From NCBI RefSeq assembly GCF_900177675.1, contig NZ_FXWM01000001.1, forward strand, positions 753,001-817,000: 64,000 bases of DNA, read 5' to 3'. Source of the stretch: Bacillus sp. OV166. Lineage in GTDB: Bacteria; Bacillota; Bacilli; Bacillales; Cytobacillaceae. The notes beneath the pieces are model-generated. The model searched no databases. It saw nothing but the letters and a program-made list of their open reading frames with translations, and had not been told where the DNA came from. Below, piece by piece: positions 62,309-64,000 of the stretch (position 1 is the stretch's first letter; each line of letters opens with the position of its first letter). The translations under genes and the position numbers were made by a program.

Positions 62309-62740
62309 TTAGCTTCCTGAGCTACCGTGACTTCCTGAGCTGCATGAGCTTCCTGAGCTACCGTGACTTCCTGAGCTGCATGAGCTTCCTGAGCTACCGT
62401 GACTTCCTGAGCTGCATGAGCTTCCTGAGCTTCCTGAGCTGAGTAAATCGACGGAAAAGCTTTCGATGTCCTTACAACGGATAACTGTCAACCGCTCAGT
62501 AACAAAAGGTGACACCATACCTGGCTCAATGATTTTGACGCAGCAGTCGTTTGTTACACATTTTAATTCCCCGGTAAAGAAATCGCCAGACTTAGTTCTA
62601 ATAGTCACTTCGCTATGCTTAAACTTCTTTAGAATGCGACATAAACAATCTTTCTTGCAACTGCAATTTTTCTTACCTTTACAATTGCTTTTCTTTTTAT
62701 TACTTTTGTTTTTACTACTTTTGTTTTTACTACTTCCCAT
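62309..62740 (-). CDS. DUF2642 (coat-type) protein with a Ser/Gly/Cys/His repeat tail
   Basis: The ATG at 62740 follows AAGGAGGAAGCAAA; 143 residues. Residues 1-35 are Lys/Ser/Asn/Cys-rich (GSSKNKSSKNKSNKKKS, then CKGKKNCSCKKDCLC). The middle is a DUF2642-like Sm-fold domain: VTIRTKSGDFFTGELKCVTNDCCVKI. The C-terminal about 45 residues are a 12-residue repeat, SSCSSGSHGSSG, three times over. DUF2642 domains occur in CotB-type spore coat proteins of Bacillus, so a spore surface role is likely. The basic Cys-rich head and Cys/His tail suggest cross-linking or metal binding. Confidence 0.75.
   Translation of the reverse strand: MGSSKNKSSKNKSNKKKSNCKGKKNCSCKKDCLCRILKKFKHSEVTIRTKSGDFFTGELKCVTNDCCVKIIEPGMVSPFVTERLTVIRCKDIESFSVDLLSSGSSGSSCSSGSHGSSGSSCSSGSHGSSGSSCSSGSHGSSGS
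62312..62440 (-). repeat. 36-base in-frame tandem repeats
   Basis: Three near-perfect copies of a 36-base unit (containing GAGCTACCGTGACTTCCTGA and GCTGCATGAGCTTCCT), plus partial CTTCCTGAG units at the end, encode the 12-residue tail repeat of the DUF2642 protein. The copies are directly adjacent with no spacers. Confidence 0.85.
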
Positions 62741-62869
62741 TTTGCTTCCTCCTTCAATAAGGATTTTCAAATTAATATATTCATTAGAAAGATTAAGGTG
62801 TGCTAATCTTGTAGTTTTTCTGCACATTTATGGGAATGGGATTAACATGTTTAATGAAGGAATAAGAAA

Positions 62870-62925
62870 TGGTGTCAGGCACCGCAGATGGACAAATCAT
62901 CAGTTTGTCCATCTGTGGTAGACTT
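62870..62925. repeat. REP-like palindromic element 2
   Basis: ATGGTGTCAGGCACC (62871-62885) is followed by GATGGACAAA tcatcag TTTGTCCATC, a 10-base perfect stem. The first part is shared with the element at 51002; the second stem is different. Confidence 0.65.
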
Positions 62926-62955
62926 TAAGGACTGGAAAATACTTAAGTACATAAA

Positions 62956-62987
62956 AATAAGCGATACATGGGTCGTATCGCTTTTCT
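62956..62987. terminator. Terminator-like hairpin
   Basis: AAGCGATAC (62959-62967) pairs with GTATCGCTT (62975-62983), followed by TTCTTGT and preceded by AAAAAT. It may end the minus-strand mini zinc-ribbon transcript or a plus-strand one. Confidence 0.55.
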
Positions 62988-63031
62988 TGTATTTTAAAAA
63001 TAAAGTGGTTATAGTCAGTATTTAAAATAAA

Positions 63032-63142
63032 TTATTCCTCTTCTCCATAGGACTCAGTGGTTGTATCCATACACTCCCAACATTCACTTCTATTCCGTTC
63101 AAATCTGGACAATTCCTCCCCACAAGAAATGCAAACATCCAT
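63032..63142 (-). CDS. Mini zinc-ribbon protein
   Basis: A 36-residue frame (MDVCISCGEELSRFERNRSE, then CWECMD) with two CxxC pairs, typical of a single zinc-ribbon knuckle. The ATG is preceded by GAAGGGGGAATCTATACCT. An upstream extension to 63223 is open but has no ribosome site. The acidic C-terminus is TTTESYGEEE. The function is unknown. Confidence 0.5.
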   Translation of the reverse strand: MDVCISCGEELSRFERNRSECWECMDTTTESYGEEE

Positions 63143-63397
63143 AGGTATAGATTCCCCCTTCAAGTAAAAATTTTTGATTAAACCTATAAGCCGTAAAAAC
63201 CTATTATGCTTAATGTATTCCACGATAGCTTGTTAGAGAACCTTGAAACTTCATAGCGAAAACAAAATCAATCGTGAGTTCCACTTTTAAAATCAGATAG
63301 GTACTGGGGTCAGGTAATCTTTTTAGATAGCATGTCTAATCAGGTTTTATATTTTTCCATATTAATATAGTAATAAACTTCTAGGAGGTGTAAATGA

Positions 63398-63679
63398 TTG
63401 AAACGTAGTAAAAAGAGCCTGCTGCCTCTTTGTATTTTTCCAGGTTATCGATGGTGTGGGCCAGGATGCAGCGGGCCGGGTAGTCCAATTAATGATGTAG
63501 ATGGCTGCTGCTACCAGCATGATCGTTGTCTGAGCCGAGGGAATTCCCCGTGTTACTGTGATAAGCAATTTATGAAATGCCTTGAATCAAAAATAAATCC
63601 TCATACGCAAAAAGGTAGAAATGCCCGCCTAATGTACGGATTTATGAAACTGAAAACAACATTCACCTGTCCCAAATAG
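63398..63679 (+). CDS. Phospholipase-A2-like small protein
   Basis: A 93-residue protein with TTG start after AGGAGGTGTAAATGA. RWCGPGCSGPGSPINDVDGCCYQHDRC carries the PLA2 calcium-loop-like Gly segment (20-28) and the catalytic His-Asp pair H41-D42 inside CCxxHDxC. Further cysteines at 52, 54 and 61 suggest disulfides. Similar small PLA2-like proteins occur in Bacillus, some near spore genes. No export signal is evident beyond a basic, weakly hydrophobic start (MKRSKKSLLPLCIF). Its lipid substrate is unknown. Confidence 0.75.
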   Translation: MKRSKKSLLPLCIFPGYRWCGPGCSGPGSPINDVDGCCYQHDRCLSRGNSPCYCDKQFMKCLESKINPHTQKGRNARLMYGFMKLKTTFTCPK

Positions 63680-63856
63680 GTGATGTGAAGTTAAACTTTG
63701 ATATGCTTAAGCGACATCCATTTGCTTACACAAAATAAACTTATATCTAAAGATAGTTCGATATCAATTTGTCCAACCACTCTAAATTAGTTAAACTATA
63801 AAGGATGATAATTCGTCGGTAAATTACTTTGAAGAATGAGTGGGAGAGAGCATTAT

Positions 63857-64000
63857 ATGAATAAAAGAGTAGTGATTACAGGTATTGGAGCAGTCACTCC
63901 TTTGGGGAATGATGCTCATTCAACATGGGAACAGATTAAAAGGGGTATATCAGGTGTTGGTCCAGCCACCATATTTGACGTGGAAAAAGTGGATATCAAA
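63857..64000 (+). CDS. fabF: Beta-ketoacyl-ACP synthase II, N-terminal part (cut by window end)
   Basis: The visible 48 residues, [20 protein letters not shown] then [20 protein letters not shown], are the conserved N-terminus of FabF-type condensing enzymes (VVITGxGxVTPLG). GTGGGAGAGAGC serves as ribosome site. The active-site Cys and His residues lie beyond the window. An additional FabF-like enzyme rather than the housekeeping copy is possible, because the usual fabH partner is not upstream. Confidence 0.88.
   Translation, partial: MNKRVVITGIGAVTPLGNDAHSTWEQIKRGISGVGPATIFDVEKVDIK

Noticed and set aside
62312..62440. Regular 36-base repeats that could suggest a CRISPR array
   Set aside because: The units are directly adjacent without unique spacers, and they are in frame within the DUF2642 gene; no cas genes are present.
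62248..62442. Plus-strand ORF across the repeat region
   Set aside because: It overlaps the end of a glycosyltransferase and a terminator, lacks a ribosome site, and is only the mirror of the minus-strand coat-type repeats.
1..64000. tRNA or rRNA genes
   Set aside because: No tRNA-like cloverleaf or rRNA sequence was recognised on either strand by eye; a covariance-model scan would settle this.

Overview
The window looks like a chromosome segment of a low-GC, endospore-forming Bacillaceae member (Bacillus, Neobacillus or Peribacillus type). The evidence is AT-rich intergenic DNA, strong AGGAGG ribosome binding sites with many TTG starts, an Amt-type ammonium transporter tail, a DUF2642 (coat-type) protein, and Bacillus-style REP-like and MITE-like repeats. 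The genus is inferred, not proven.

Layout. (1) 1-5.7 kb is a mixed chromosomal stretch: the tail of an ammonium transporter, a YdjM-like membrane hydrolase, a frameshifted GT4 glycosyltransferase, an alkaline phosphatase remnant, a GNAT acetyltransferase, a small membrane protein and an esterase. (2) 5.7-32.9 kb is a large nitrogen-compound catabolic region. A PucR regulator stands divergent to DUF2877-FdrA-DUF1116 (the AllH/AllF/AllG oxamate carbamoyltransferase set), an ankyrin-TPR protein, a carbamate kinase, an NCS2-type permease and an atypical amidohydrolase. Then come two modules of peptide-type binding lipoprotein plus cytosine-deaminase-like amidohydrolase(s), NCS1 and SSS transporters, a LytS/YesN-type two-component system and an Opp/Dpp-type ABC transporter. 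The likely logic is import of a small N-rich cyclic compound, hydrolytic opening by several amidohydrolases, transfer of a carbamoyl group to phosphate, and ATP recovery by carbamate kinase. No allantoinase, allantoate amidohydrolase or ureidoglycolate enzyme is present, so the substrate may not be allantoin.

(3) 33.0-48.2 kb is a junction-rich region. It has a partial copy of the 3.9 kb membrane gene, a truncated glpX, an MFS transporter and an aromatic meta-cleavage cluster: an ACMSD-family decarboxylase, IclR and LysR regulators, a semialdehyde dehydrogenase, a hydratase, an oxalocrotonate decarboxylase, a 4-OT tautomerase and a LigB-type extradiol dioxygenase. Two almost identical phthalate-dioxygenase-like Rieske genes lie in inverted orientation at its two ends. 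The gene set resembles the protocatechuate 2,3-cleavage (pra) pathway known from Paenibacillus. The final aldolase, the acylating aldehyde dehydrogenase and a Rieske reductase are not in the window.

(4) 48.3-51.1 kb holds a zinc alcohol dehydrogenase and a NupC-type nucleoside transporter. (5) 51.2-62.3 kb is a surface-polysaccharide locus: galU, UDP-glucose dehydrogenase, galE, two divergent GT61 paralogues, GT8, four GT2 enzymes and a UDP-glucuronate-decarboxylase-like SDR. A small MITE with an apparent 8-bp target duplication lies between ugd and galE. (6) 62.3-64 kb has a DUF2642 protein with a Ser/Gly/Cys/His repeat tail, a mini zinc-ribbon protein, a phospholipase-A2-like small protein and the start of fabF.

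Most promising for novelty: the transcarbamylase/multi-amidohydrolase region, in which the three cytosine-deaminase-like enzymes share an altered active-site motif; the approximately 29-kb interval bounded by direct repeats; and the inverted Rieske duplication around the aromatic cluster.
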